NCBI GenBank assembly: GCA_947179155.2
Contig: OX359286.1
Coordinates: 16,020,413-16,084,412, forward strand
DNA: 64,000 nucleotides
Source: Hedera helix
Taxonomy: Eukaryota > Streptophyta > Magnoliopsida > Apiales > Araliaceae
Direction of reading: 5' to 3'
Shown here: in pieces, positions 45,937 to 58,623 of the stretch
Layout of the letters: every line of letters starts with the position of its first letter
How positions within the stretch are numbered: position 1 is the first letter of the stretch
Made by a program: the position numbers and the translations under genes
Notes under the pieces: model-generated
The model's database searches: none
Told to the model about the DNA's origin: nothing
The model's input: the letters and a program-made list of their open reading frames with translations, nothing else

Positions 45937-46380
45937 TTGAATCTATCTCTTCCCCGATCGCATCTCTGTTTTTGTAATCTCAATTTCCTTTCTCCTCTCA
46001 ATCCAATCCTTCTCTGTTTTCGTAATCTCAATTTCCTTTCTCCTCTCAATCCAATCATCCAGTTACCAACTGTAGCATCGTTTAATAATCAAAACCTATC
46101 CAAAGACAATCCCCAACTTAGGAAGTTGGGTTACACACGGGGTGTGGTAATTGTTGTATCTCTGAATTTTATTTCGGAGGTGCATTTGGAAAAGAAAATG
46201 GAGACTTGCATTAGATGCCTTAGGACTCCATCAACGACTTCTCTTGCGATTCAGTATACTTGTATAAGGTACGCTTCTCTCTCTTTCTCTCTTCTCATTT
46301 TTTGCTCAACGACTTCTCTTTTGACTCTTTTATTTAATAACCTAGATAAAATCTCGAGTTCAGAACAAATCTCGAGTTAA
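45937..46380 (+). other. Unrecognised ORF, possible gene fragment
   Basis: The open frame has its first ATG at 46198, leaving only about 60 residues (METCIRCLRTPSTTSLA, then a hydrophobic stretch LSFSLLIFCSTTSLLTLLF). A 47-bp tandem duplication (TAATCTCAATTTCC-TTTCTCCTCTC) at about 45975 and 46022 makes the repeated FLSPLNPI in the upstream frame. It could be the remnant of a mitochondrial-targeted N-terminus or chance. Not called as a gene. Confidence 0.2.
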
Positions 46381-46959
46381 ATATTGAATCTGAATTGAAT
46401 CAAATTCATCCAAACAAAGCGTTAAGTCTGTAGTTCAATACTATCTCCGTTGGTGAATTCTCGTGGCCATCTTTAAGGTACTTTCTTTTCTTTTGTTGTC
46501 CATGTTTGTTTTGTGATTTGTTACTAGTAATATAATAACCTTAAGAAAGTGACTGATCCTGATCAAGTCACCGAGCCTACTACTTGATGCTTATAAATGG
46601 TTGTACAAATACACCACTCGTATGCTCACTCAAAACTTTTAGAATAAGACCAAATTAACAAGTCTTACAATATATAAGCCTGTGCATTATAAGCTTCCAG
46701 ATTAAGCCTGTGCATTATAAACTTCTAGATAAAAGGAACAATTTATTCTTAAGAGGTTAAACTTTTAAACCTAATCTATGTGTTATATGATTGGATTATG
46801 CATCAATATGTGTTATGTATTTTTTATATGTTAGATTTTGTGTTTCGATTCAAGTATGCAACCTTAATACTTGATTAAATCTTAAGAAACACAGTTAGGG
46901 TTAAAACCTAAAGGGTTATAACCTAAACCCTAAGGGTTATAACCTAAAATTTAATATGT
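46381..46959. other. AT-rich DNA, no gene seen
   Basis: No coding signal. AACCCTAAGGGTTATAACCTAAA-type repeats lie near 46895-46950. Confidence 0.5.
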
Positions 46960-46982
46960 GTGTGAAATTCGTCTTACATCTT

Positions 46983-47260
46983 TTTAGGACTTTTTGGATT
47001 TCACGAAATAGTGTTTAAACGGGGTAAAGATGCATAACATGCAATAATTTTTTTTGAGAAAAGACAAAAAATACGATTCTCGAGAAAATATTTTTCGTCG
47101 TTTTGACTTTTTGTATTTCACGATATAGCATTTATACGAGGTATAGATGCCAGGGATGCAATAACATTTGTTTTCAAAAAAAAGGTGAAAAAATACCATT
47201 CACGTGGAAATCGTTTTTCATTTTTTTGAAATTTTACATTCCTAAATAGTGTTTTTACGG
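46983..47260 (+). repeat. Degenerate repeat of about 118 bp
   Basis: The order GACTTTTTG-ATTTCACGA-ATAG then ATGCAATAA-TTTTTT then ACGATTCTCG or CATTCACG is repeated two to three times with many mismatches. Confidence 0.55.
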
Positions 47261-48059
47261 AAATAAATACATTTTGACCAATAATTTTTTTACCGAAACT
47301 AATTTTTGGAGATTACTATTCGCGAATACAGGACGAATACGAATAGTAATACAAGTATACTGTAATATATAATACAAGAATTATATGGAAGATTATACGA
47401 GAGTAATGCAAGATTAATACAAGGTATAATATCAGTAAAATACAAGTATTATACGATGTATTATATTATATAAATAATTAGTTGAAATCAAATTAGTTTG
47501 TAACTGTGAATCCAAGTTTATTGCTTTCGACTAATCACATTCGAGTATAGCAATCCATGTGATATGTTATTGACCAATCAGAGTCAAGTTAAACAAAACC
47601 AAGTTGGAGTAACCAAACTAGAAAATCTAGCACAATTACCACAACCAGAAACTGAAATGGACCAATCGAATTCAAGAAAAGCTAACTAGCAATCCAAGTG
47701 AACAATTTTTGACCAATTGTAGGAGATGATCATATAAGCATGATATAGCATGACATAAGCCTCAAAGAATCACAAAGATGATATCATCATAATGTCGCTT
47801 AGTGAAAAAAAAGTAAGAAAAATTTAGGTTATTAAAGTGTAATTAACCAAGGTACCAAAGTGAAATTAACCATATTTTCCTAGCCTATAAATAGTTCATC
47901 ATCCATTCATTATTTTCTACCATCCAAGAAGCATTTCAATAGCAAAAATACTCTATAGTTATAATCTAAGAGCTATTGTGAGCAAAAACTATATTTCAAG
48001 TATCGAAGTTCTACGCAAAATATGTTAAAGTAAACACTACAAGAGGTATAATCTAGTGG

Positions 48060-48425
48060 TTATTATGTTCATTTTTCTTCTTATATTTAGTATAAATATA
48101 CTTTTATAAGCAGTTATAATACCCAAATTATTTTAGATATATAGTACAAAAGTCCTATTTATAAGCAGTTATAATGTCCAATTTATTTTTATTATAAAGA
48201 AGAAATACTCATTTACAAGCAGTTATTATGTTCAATTTTCTTCAAGTGTTTAGTAAGAATATTCATTTTATAAGTAGTTTTAATGCTTAAATTATTTCAA
48301 ATATAGTAGATAAATATTCATTTTACAAATAGTTATAATGCTCAATTCATTTTCAAATATAGTAGAATAAATTCTATTTATAAGCCGATATAATGTCCGA
48401 TTTTATTCAATGTATAAATAATAAA
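48060..48425 (+). repeat. Degenerate 55-bp tandem array
   Basis: TATAAGCAGTTATAATG-like cores begin near 48105, 48160, 48214, 48270, 48326 and 48379, a 53-56 bp spacing. Between cores lies an AT-rich AAATTATTT-A-ATATAGTA segment. It is downstream of the TATA-like element at 47884. Confidence 0.75.
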
Positions 48426-49026
48426 ATATCAAAAACACTAACTGTTATTATGTTCAATTTAATTTGAATATTCTTGAGTAATACATAATGTCCTAGCCTG
48501 ATATACTTGTAACATCAAGTTGTAATTAATCAAAGCAAATGAACAATGAAACTAGTCTTGAATGTCTAGTTTATGTTCATATGTTAGTGAAGCAAAAAAA
48601 ATATAAATAAACTAGTTATTATTAACTAGAGTATGGAGTTGTAGTATGGAGTCGTATGAATAAATGCAGAAATTAACTTAAAATGTATTATCGAATTAAT
48701 GCAAGTTTTATAACTCTTATGTGTTATGTTTACAGTTTTTATATATGTTTTATATGCTTTATGTGACAACGTGATATAAATATTTGAAATGAAAGTTATT
48801 TGTGATATTGAATTGAGAGATATGTTAAGTCAAAGCATGTTAAAATTTATATGAAAACATAAATTGTGTATGTGTTAGACTTGCTGAGCCGTTGTTCATT
48901 CTTGCGAATAAAATTTATTTGCAGTTAAAGAAAAATAATAAGAAGATCATGAATATAAGGAATAAGCGTAGACTAGGTTTCATGCTTTATTTACTTGTAT
49001 TTGTATAAAGTCATAATGACTGTTTT

Positions 49027-52000
49027 TGTGGCGCCCCCCAAATTCGGGTCTCAAATACCCGGATCCGGTCATCACGATCCAATACAAACATCCACCTCTA
49101 AACAACATACAATAACTAAATGCGAAAAAATAAACATATGTTGTTCATTCTAAAGGTGTTACTATTCCCAAGATACGTTAACCTTACACAAAAGTACACA
49201 AATAACCTTAATAAAGTACTTAGGGTTTATATTACATAACAAGTAATTTAGATAACTACAAGGCTGCATCCTGAAGTCTATCACTTCATCTTTCCCTTAC
49301 CCTTGTTCTTCCCAAAAGTCTCGGGTTGCACTGCAATAAGGTTTCATGATATAGCAAGGGTGAGCAACTAATTTGCTCAACAAGTTTAAATATCAAAAAG
49401 AAACAATATATCATGAATGAAAGGGAATAGTTGAACAATTCAATAATATGAATAACATAAACAAGAATAATTATTTGCTTTTAGAATCAAGATAGTCAAA
49501 TAGACTATGAACTATAAATATCTACTGGAGTCAATAGCAGATTGATCCAATGGTTACTACCAGAAATATGTACCCGAGGGGATCAGCCTCAGTATAATAT
49601 GTGTATGCATAACATTTAATTTTCGTGTTTTGTACGTGATATTAGATACATGGTACTCCCCTATAATAAAGGGGTGTTCATAATAGTCTAAGAATCCGCA
49701 TCTTTAATGATTTAGATAGCTTTTAAAATCTTTAGCATAAATGTCTAGTCAAACAATGGCTTAGACCTACTTTGAACAGTTCTTTAAACAGTAGAACATT
49801 AAATAAGGTACAAGTAAAAGACTGTACAAGATCAAGTACACCAAGTGCGAATAACAATAATATCGATGTGGAATAATTGTAAAGTAATTAAACCACTCAA
49901 AGCATACTTGGAATTACAGTTCAAGCTTAAATAAATAATTTGCTCAATGAAATGAGTTTAGAGATAAGTAACTTGTCTGTCTGCTCAGCTACAATTAATG
50001 TCTAACTTTAACTAACTGGCTTTAAAAGACCTAACATTAATAAAGTTGGTCTAATAATTAGTTCGGCGTATTTGCACAACTATCAGCTCACTAAGGAACT
50101 TATTTACCACACATAAGTACTAACACATAATTTACATCAGTCAAAATAATATTATTAACCTTATAGACCATCAATCAAATTAGGTTAATAATTTAATAAT
50201 TTAGAAAATATTTTTCTTAAGTATTGGACACTTATTAAACCCTTAAACAACTTATTATAATTGTTTAATTAAAGCATAATTAAATTAAATTTATTTTATT
50301 AACTCAATCTCTATTTAATTACTATTTAATCTTGATTAAATAGAAATTAATTAATTAATTTTAGTTATTATTTAAAATAAATAATAACTAGTTGTACTTA
50401 CTTATTATTTAATAATAATTAAATAATAATAATTATTGATTTAATTTTAACCTTCTATAATTTAATATTAATCAACTAATAATTAACTAAGTAATTAACC
50501 TCACTTATTATTTAATTTAAGGAAATTAAATAATAGTTTACTAATTTTAATCATCTTTAATTATTATTTAATGTCAATTAAATAATAATTAATTATTTAG
50601 TTAATTTGAATTATTATTTAAGGTTAAATAATAATCAATTTATTTATCCTTATTTATTATAATTATTAATTTAATAACTTAATTTCCATTAATCATTATT
50701 TAATGCTAGTTAAATAATAATTAATTATTTAATTATCCTTATTTATTATTTAATAATATTTAAATAATAAATAATTAATTTATAAATTTTTATCTCTCTT
50801 TAATTATTATTTAATAGGAATTAAATAATAATTGCTAATTTATCACCTTTATTTATTTTTAACATTTTAAATAATAAATAATTAATGAAATTTTTATTTA
50901 TTTAACTTAACCATGATTTAGCTAACTAAATTAATATTTAAAATATTTAAATATTAAACTTAATGAAAAATATCATCCCAAATATCAATTTTGTATTATT
51001 ATTATTTTTGTTATAATTTTAAATTAATTTTTAAACATTTAAATTAATTAAATTTTTCCAGAATGACAATTCTGTAAATAAATCGAAAAATTGGACAGAG
51101 GGGCAATCTCGTAATTTCGCAGAAATTTTTTTACTACCGCGCATTGCGCGTGCCTAACAGAGAGACGACCCAAAACGACGCTGTTTTGAAAAGCAGAAGA
51201 CAGCTTCCGCGCGTACGCGCGGAGTAAAATTTCTTTCCCTTCTCCAAACGACGTCGTTTAGCTCTGTGGTCGGCAAAAACTATGCTGCACGCAATGCGCG
51301 ACCAGCTTCCTTTTTTTTTTTTTTTTTCCTAAGCAAAATGTGAAAAGTGCTCGAAAATACCCCACTTAATAAAAATTACACCTTCAAGTAAGATTTAACT
51401 CTTCAATAAAAATCCAAAAATTACCAATCATTTAATATCAATTTATAACATGAAAATTTAATTTTTCCTGATTTAATTCCATTTTTTTCATAAAAATTAT
51501 TATACCAAATAAACTACTATAAATCATAACTTTTTATGTATAACTCCATTTCGAGTGATCCAAACTTTGTTTTTCTCATGATTTAATGTTCTATAATATT
51601 AGAACATAAAATCTAAATATTATAAAAATTATCTTTGGTCATTATTTTGAGACTTGATTTAACACCACCAAACACATGTTTTTAGCATATAAATTATATC
51701 AAAATACAAACCAAGCATATTAAACTCAAGCATGACATAAATATTACTACTACACATTATTAACTATATTAACATGTTTATACTCACATGTTGGTTTATT
51801 TAATTTAAAAACAAAACTAGATTTAGAAAATAACCATTACCTTGATTTAATGGCTATTTTCCTTTTTCTTTCAAAATAGGTGGTGAAAGAAGATGACATG
51901 AACCAATAACTCATTCTCTTGTTATTTTTGCTCTCAAATATTTTTTCTCACAAGCTATTTCTCTCAACTTTCTCTAACTTGAAAAGTGAAAGAAGAAGAA

Positions 52001-52909
52001 ATGACTAACAGTACTCCTAAATTGTAAGTATACTTACAATGAGGATAGATATAAAATTTATATCTATTAAAATTACCATCATGAGGTTAGTTGGAGACTT
52101 GTGCAAGAAATTTAGGCCAAGGACTAAGTTGGTGAAAAGAGGGATGGTGTCAATGTACTTAAAAAACCAAACAAGCAATTCATTAATAAAATAATTGAAA
52201 AATAAAATCAAAATAGTCATCATTTCACGCTTTCTCACTAACTTGCCGGCAACATGAGTACTTGTCCCAAAATTGTGTCACATGAATTACTTTGATAAAT
52301 ATTAACACACTAATTATTAAATTCCAAGTGGGCTTAACTTTGGATATCTTTTAAATTTAATTTGAGCTCACTTTTATATTGTTTGGGCTACTAGTTCCCC
52401 CAAGTTTTATTATTCTACACTTGGGCTACTAATTGATCCATTGATCCATGTTGGGCTAATGTAATAGGTTTACACATTAATTATCCAAGTTCATGATTAA
52501 ATAATTAATTAGATTAACTAAATAATTAAATACTCTAACCCATTAATATTAAATTACTAAATGGACTACTAAATATTATTATTAATATTTCACATTATTT
52601 ACATTAATTAATAGTCATATTAATTAATTTATTATATTTAATTAACTCATTATATTTAGTTTAATTAAATATTTAATTAATAGGAAACGTATCAATTATT
52701 TTGATATTAAAACTTTAGGGTTTGTTCACTAATTTAATTAACATATTAGTGACCTCCCTTTAATTAATTCTAGCAATTAATCACATAATCATTTAATCAT
52801 GTAATTAATTAATCACATAAAAAGATTTAAATAATCTCGTAAAACTAACTCGTTAGAAATTAAATTAATAATTTAATTAATAATGACGTAGAAATTCTAG
52901 GACATTACA
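49027..52909 (-). mobile_element. 3.88-kb solo LTR of a Ty3/gypsy element (TSD GTTTT)
   Basis: On the minus strand it begins TGTAATGTCCTAGAATTTCT and ends TTTGGGGGGCGCCACA, flanked by perfect GTTTT duplications at 49022-49026 and 52910-52914. It is the same family as the plus-strand solo LTR at 11538-15410, with nearly the same length and the same internal order, including the GC-rich palindrome island (about 51110-51320). The terminal GTCACA is changed to GCCACA, and a 2-bp insertion breaks the short lysine-rich frame. Both point to an older or inactive copy. Confidence 0.93.
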
Positions 52910-53653
52910 GTTTTAATACGAACAATCAAACCCTGTAACTGAATATTATATGAATAATATTATGTTATTATCATTAAAAGAATGTGTTATGTCTTTAAAT
53001 TTGATATAACATAGAATTGTTAAATATTAAAATAATGTTGATAAAGAACTATAAATCTGACTGAGGATATTGAATAATACTGTGAGTGTTGTAAGAATTT
53101 GAGACAGAATCGCCGATGAAGAAGGTAAATTCATCGTAAAATTTCTCGGTTCCAAGTACAAGAGTGTTATTAATATTCTGAATTTTAGATAGATAGGGAA
53201 TATCGATATAAAGAGATATCTCTATGAAGATATATATTTAAGTGAGGGTGTTGAATAATATGGTATGTTCTGTAAGAAAATGAATCTTGTCACAGATAAA
53301 GATATAAACATTTATCGCAAAATTCTTCGATTCCAAGAACCATCATATTATTAATGTTATGAACCTTTGATATATAGAAGCATAAAATATCTAAATCTTA
53401 AGAGTAAAATTTGACCGGTATATATGGTGTTATCCATATATACAGATGCACTACAAGTTGATACTTGTAGAAAATAATGAGAGCTATACTAAGTTAATAT
53501 CCAGGGATTAAGTAAAAGAAATTTTTAAATAATTGTCTAAAATAAACTAGTACAACTAATATGATTATGATATTATTGGTTAAGTTGGTAGATATATGGA
53601 ATTTAACGCACAAAGTCTGCTGTAACGAGTATGGGAATTTTGGGAGCGTTACA

Positions 53654-54170
53654 TAAATTGTCCAAATGAAGTTTAAATATGTGCTTTAAACCCTTGCTGT
53701 GCTATTTCTCATAGACATATAGTGAAATGCTTATCTTAGGTGTCATTGTCTAAATTTTGTCGAATGGGAAATGTTTGGATTTGGTATGTTTATATGTCCT
53801 TCAAAAGAAGCATGTAAATACTATAGTATTCTCGATTAATAAGTCGTTGTGACCGTAAGATCAAATAGAGAGAGTTAGGAGATTTAAATAAAATGTTAGG
53901 AGAAAATGTAATCATAGATTCATCTATCTTTACTGTTTTCGTAGTTTAAATATTAATTTGCTTTATTTCCATTTCACTTGCTTTTATTCAATCAACTGTT
54001 TAACTAAAATTGGCTTGATGATGAATTAGTACTCGGAAACGTTAGAAGTAATTCCTCGTGGGATCGACATTCTACTTATCACTTTATTACTTGTTGACCG
54101 TATATGTTTGTACGCTATTCATTCAAACGAATTCGAGATCGAATTTTAGCTAATAGATAAAATATTAATA
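53654..54170 (+). mobile_element. Fragment of a gypsy LTR end (Athila/Tat style)
   Basis: The block TCCTCGTGGGATCGACATTC at about 54052, followed by a TTGTTGACCGTATATGTTTG segment, is typical of the 3' ends of large plant gypsy LTRs. AACTGTTTAACTAAAATTGG-like sequence lies upstream. No LTR start, primer site or coding region is seen. Confidence 0.45.
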
Positions 54171-55186
54171 AACAAGTCTGATTTCGATCGAAATCAAAAT
54201 TGTTTATTTATATTTTATCTATTAGTTCGAAATCGAAACTGTTTATTTATATCTTTAGGATTAAAATGTGTTCCTAGAATCATTAAATTGTAATAATATA
54301 GGATCCACAGAGAGAGAAGGAGTTTGCTATAATTTAAGTTTTGTTATTTATGGATAATTTTAATCATTGATCTACTTTTATTTACTAAGTAGGTTAGCCC
54401 AATTTGTTTAATTATTTCGGTCACACTTATATTTAGGGCATTAACTCTTTCACCATCTTTGATTTTGATTTCTCTTAGCATTGACTCTTTCACCAATTGG
54501 GTTCCGGAACTGTATCTTTCCACCATCTTTGATTTTTGATTTGTGAACCGTCCCTGTTCGACAATGATATGTTTTAAAATAATTTATAAGCTAAACTTTA
54601 AAATAATTTTAACTTGTGACTTATAAATAAAAGAATTTAGTACTATTTTGACTTATAGGTCACAAACTAAAAACAAAGTTAAAACAAACTATGAATTTTT
54701 TTTACTAAAATAATTTACAAGTTAAAATAAGTTGTAAAGATTAGTAAAGTAAATACAAAATAGTATTTATATTCGGTCAATTCTAGTTATTTTAAGGAAA
54801 TTGTTATTTCTATAAATAAAAATTAATATTTTCACAATTTTTTTTACACATAGGTGTGAGACCCATTTACTATTTATGTGAATGAGATATTATGAAATTA
54901 TCATTTTTTTTTTGTAAAAATATCAATTTTCTGTTTTAAAATGACTTAAAGTCAATTTTTGAAAGTAAGAAATTGTTATTTTTCAAAAATTACTTATAAG
55001 TTAAAAAATAAATTACATGCCAACATTGAAATAGTAAAATATTACTTATTAATTAATTTGACAAACTTATAAGTCAGTCTCAAATATGCCCTATGTCCTG
55101 CCACAATATAACTAATAGAAAATATTTTTCAACACTTATTTTTATAAATTTAATTTTAAAATTTTATATCTGAAAGAATAATATCA
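54171..55186. other. AT-rich intergenic DNA
   Basis: No gene. Duplicated words include TCTTTCACCA-TTTGATTTTGATTT near 54445 and 54518, and a short AAATCGAAA-TGTTTATTTATAT repeat near 54190-54250. A TCACAATTTTTTTTACACATAGGTGTGAGACC stretch near 54831 resembles fold-back repeats near 39160. Confidence 0.45.
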
Positions 55187-55195
55187 AAGTCTAAA

Positions 55196-55369
55196 GAGTA
55201 TATCTATACATACATCCATCTTACACCTAAACTCACACTTTTTATTATTTTTTGCAACAAAAAAAATATATTTAATTTGGCACAAAAATTCATACTTTTT
55301 TTTGTTGTTGTCAAAAATGATAAAAAGTGTGAATTTAGATGTAAGATAAATATATGTATAAATTTATTC
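55196..55369. mobile_element. 174-bp MITE with 63-bp terminal inverted repeats and 9-bp TSD
   Basis: The left arm GAGTATATCTATACATACAT... and the reverse complement of the right arm GAATAAATTTATACATATAT... match imperfectly over about 60 bp, including ATCTTACA-CTAAA-TCACACTTTTTAT. The direct repeat AAGTCTAAA flanks the element at 55187-55195 and 55370-55378. A 9-bp duplication and long inverted repeats fit a Mutator-type MITE; the superfamily is inferred. Confidence 0.75.
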
Positions 55370-55477
55370 AAGTCTAAATTAAGTTAAAATTTTATTTTGA
55401 CACGACACATTTCAAAATTCAAACTATGCACGCACGCAAAAACATACAACTCGTAACTAGTGGAAAACGCGTGACGG

Positions 55478-55557
55478 ATTCCTTTTGATGACAGAGTCCA
55501 AATTTAAGTGGCTCATCATTCCTTTTGATGACAGAGTCCAAATTTAAGTGGCTCAAC
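55478..55557. repeat. 40-bp perfect-type tandem duplication
   Basis: ATTCCTTTTGATGACAGAGT followed by CCAAATTTAAGTGGCTCA occurs twice head-to-tail (55478 and 55518), differing at one of the last bases. Confidence 0.95.
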
Positions 55558-55679
55558 AAATCGTGACTACTGACAACACAGAAGCTACATTAACGCCGTC
55601 ATTCTCTTTCTCTCTCTCAAATCCAAATCCCCGCCTTTGCTCGCGGTTTAATTGCTCTTTTCATTCGGCCTGTTAGAAC

Positions 55680-56550
55680 CGGTCACTGACTCAATTAATT
55701 AATTTTATCGATTGATTCAACCGTTAATCAATTGAATTTTAATTGATTTAATATTAAATTAATTTTTTTGAATTAAATTAAACTAAAATGTTGATCGATT
55801 CTAATTTTTATCAATCGGATCGTCAGTCTACTCCAATTTTTAAAATATTGGTTTGAATAATGAAACTATGTCAAATTTAATTTTCAGTTATAACCGAATA
55901 GAGGTATTGCAAAAGTTTTATAACAAATTACAATTGCAACGTATGTTATTGTATGTATATGATTATAAAATTAGTTCACTATAATGAATATTTTATCCGT
56001 TCTAAATTATAAGATTAGTATTAATTTAAAAAAAGTTAATTTAAGACATTTTTAAATTTCAAATTAACACGATCTATTTAAAATAATAAATCTTATAACT
56101 AATAATATTTTTAATTAATTTATAATATTCATAATTATGTTGATATAACTAAACGAATTCATTACGAGTTTAAGTTTAAAAATATTTAAAATTGACTTTT
56201 TATAAATTAATATTTGATCTTATTATTTAATTATAATTATTTACACAACTCACAATTAAAAAGTAGACATAAAATTAGAATAATTATCCAATGGTCTCAA
56301 GACACCTGTCACACATAATGCCTCATATAATTTATATATTGTCACTTTAACATTTAAAATAAAATAATCTATTTTAAATATTAAAATAACATAATAGCAT
56401 AATATTAAATACTACCACCGCCTATAATTGTTGCTAATACTACCATCCCATACTCTTGAGAGTATTTAATAATTTTTTTATAAGATCGTAAGATACGTTA
56501 TCCTTTCATCCGAGAAATACCCAATTTCAATTTTCCACTGGGTCCCACAT
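55680..56550. other. AT-rich upstream region of the SINA-type gene
   Basis: No coding sequence or clear repeat is seen; presumably promoter-distal intergenic DNA. Confidence 0.5.
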
Positions 56551-56846
56551 CCCTTGACCTTTCCTTTTTGTAATCTTGAAAGAGAGACGCTGTGTTTTCA
56601 GTGCACAACGCTCCTCCTTCATCTTTTTTCTCCCTCCCTCTCTTTTGAATATTTTTTTCACTATTTCAGCCGCTTTAATTTGAAATTTTTATCGAACAAA
56701 AAGATATCCACCAGGCCAATTTTGTTATTTATATATCCATATATCTATATATATCTGTATGTTTATGAAACTTCTGCAAGATTCTTCCGTTCTCTAAATT
56801 AGGGCTTGTGTTATTTTCACGGGCTTGTAATTCAACCACCTTTCAG

Positions 56847-58608
56847 GTACATTTTCTTTTTCTTTCTTTCAGTTTTTCGATTTTGTATTTGGAATTGTAC
56901 TTTCCTTAAATATTTGTATTGATCTATGTGGGTTTTGCTTTAGATTAATGGGTATGCTGTTTTTATTTTTATTTTACCCATGTTAGTGTATGATTTTTTG
57001 TCGTCCTGATTGATTGGAGTTTGGGACTGATTTATTAAAGCGAAATGGAAATTGACCACAAAGATTTGATTATTACATGAAAAATAGTAGTGCATCTGTA
57101 CAATAAGAATGTATTTCTTTGAAGCCTTACAAAAAAAAAAACGTTTTTCTATGAAGATTTTTATGAGGGAACAGTATGTGGTACTAGAAGTTGATAGCTT
57201 ACTCCATAGTTTTTTTTCTTTTTTTTTAAACGCTTTGATTTTTTAGGTTAACCCAGTTGGATATAAAACTTTCAGGATGTGCTTATTGATAGGTAGATAA
57301 TCAGTTTCAGCAGTTTTGATTGCGAATGAATTTGTTTTGGGATAGTGAAAAGTTAATTTATAATTCATACTTTTTGTTTGGAACATAAATGTAATATGGA
57401 TTTAGTGTATTAAAGACCAATAAATAGGGTAGAATATAATTTTCTGCCAATATTATAGCATACTTTTCTTATGATCTTATAATGAATTGTGAAACTTGGG
57501 AAGCAAATGTGGACTAACAATTTTTTTATTCAACTGTTCATTGTATGTCAAGCATATATTTTGTTGGCCAAGAAGTATTTGACAGAGCACTTGTCAATGA
57601 CGAGAAGTGGCTTAGGTATCATAGCTGACTTAACTTATGACAATTATCAGTCTCATTTCCAGCTATAATAGGATGAAATAGTATGTTATATTTGGTCGCA
57701 TGGTCATTTGGTTGCATCGAAGTTCATGGTGGAAAAATCATGTTGGATGTTGACTGTTGTAAAATCCTTGTAATACTAGGCTTGCCTAGAAAAGCTCATC
57801 TTTCTCACATATTTTTTTTCATTTAATGCGAATGAGCCATTCCATTCGCCAATGAAAAAAACTATATTTGGTTGTCCCATTATAATAGAATGAACTAGTC
57901 CCATTTTTGCCGTTTCAACAACTGAACAGGTGATGGTGAATGTGAAACAAATTTCCTTAGGGGATTTTGTGGAATATTCATTCCATACTCCTCTCTACTT
58001 GCATTCCTACTGTAATTACATGTCTAAAATCCAAACGTAGCATAAGTTATTTTGTTGACGTAAGACTGAATGAAAAGGAATAAGTACCTTAGAGCAATTG
58101 ATAAGATGAAATTGTGCCAATAATACTTGATACATTTTCTTTTTTGGGATGAGGTTAATTTTGCAATTTTCTTACACTGCCTTATTATTATGATGAAGAC
58201 TTGTGAGAATTTATATTGGTGGAATTGCTTAATCACAGTCCTACACGTATGTTACTCCATAAAAGGCTAGGGTACTACCGGTGTTAGACAAATGAAGTTC
58301 CACCTGAACTTAGTTAAACTAGGTCATCAAAGCATATATGCTATATGTGATAATGAACAGCCACATGCAATTATTTAGTCAAGTTGATTGTCTTGAGACT
58401 GGACAGTTGATATTATTTTTTAGGAGGTATCCTTAATGAAAAAATTTTATCTATGCCAAGATTTGATTGTTTTGATTGGATGTTGATAACGCAAAGGAAA
58501 TATTCGATGGTTTACATGCATTTTTGGATCTGATATAAGTTTGAATACTTGCTAATGTAATTGATTTAATTAATTAATTAATTTACTTATTTTGCATATA
58601 TTGAGCAG
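56847..58608 (+). other. Likely 5'UTR intron of the SINA-type gene
   Basis: A donor TTTCAG|GTACATTT at 56846/56847 follows a CT-rich leader (about 56580-56846). The acceptor ATATTGAGCAG ends at 58608, sixteen bases before the ATG. The intervening 1762 bp are T-rich with no ORF. The exon start and splice use are inferred from consensus. Confidence 0.6.
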
Positions 58609-58623
58609 TTGGTGATACTTACA

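Larger units (their letters stand above)
46960..53653 (+). mobile_element. Decayed Ty3/gypsy-type LTR, split by a solo LTR
   Basis: The right end is clear: TTTGGGAGCGTTACA at 53639-53653, the same style of terminus as the other LTRs here. The block at 48870-48960 (ACTTGCTGAGCCGTTGTTC, then TTTGCAG followed by lysine codons) parallels the hairpin/acceptor block of the other LTRs. A TATA-like CCTATAAATAGTTCATC is at 47884. The left end is not firmly placed (near 46960 is a guess) and no TSD was found. Confidence 0.45.

Noticed and set aside
46895..46955. Telomere-like ACCCTAA words
   Set aside because: Only scattered copies within GGGTTATAACCTAAA repeats; no regular heptamer array, so not an interstitial telomere.
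54344..54526. 60-aa minus-strand ORF
   Set aside because: Built mainly from a local duplicated segment near 54445-54540, with no recognised domain.
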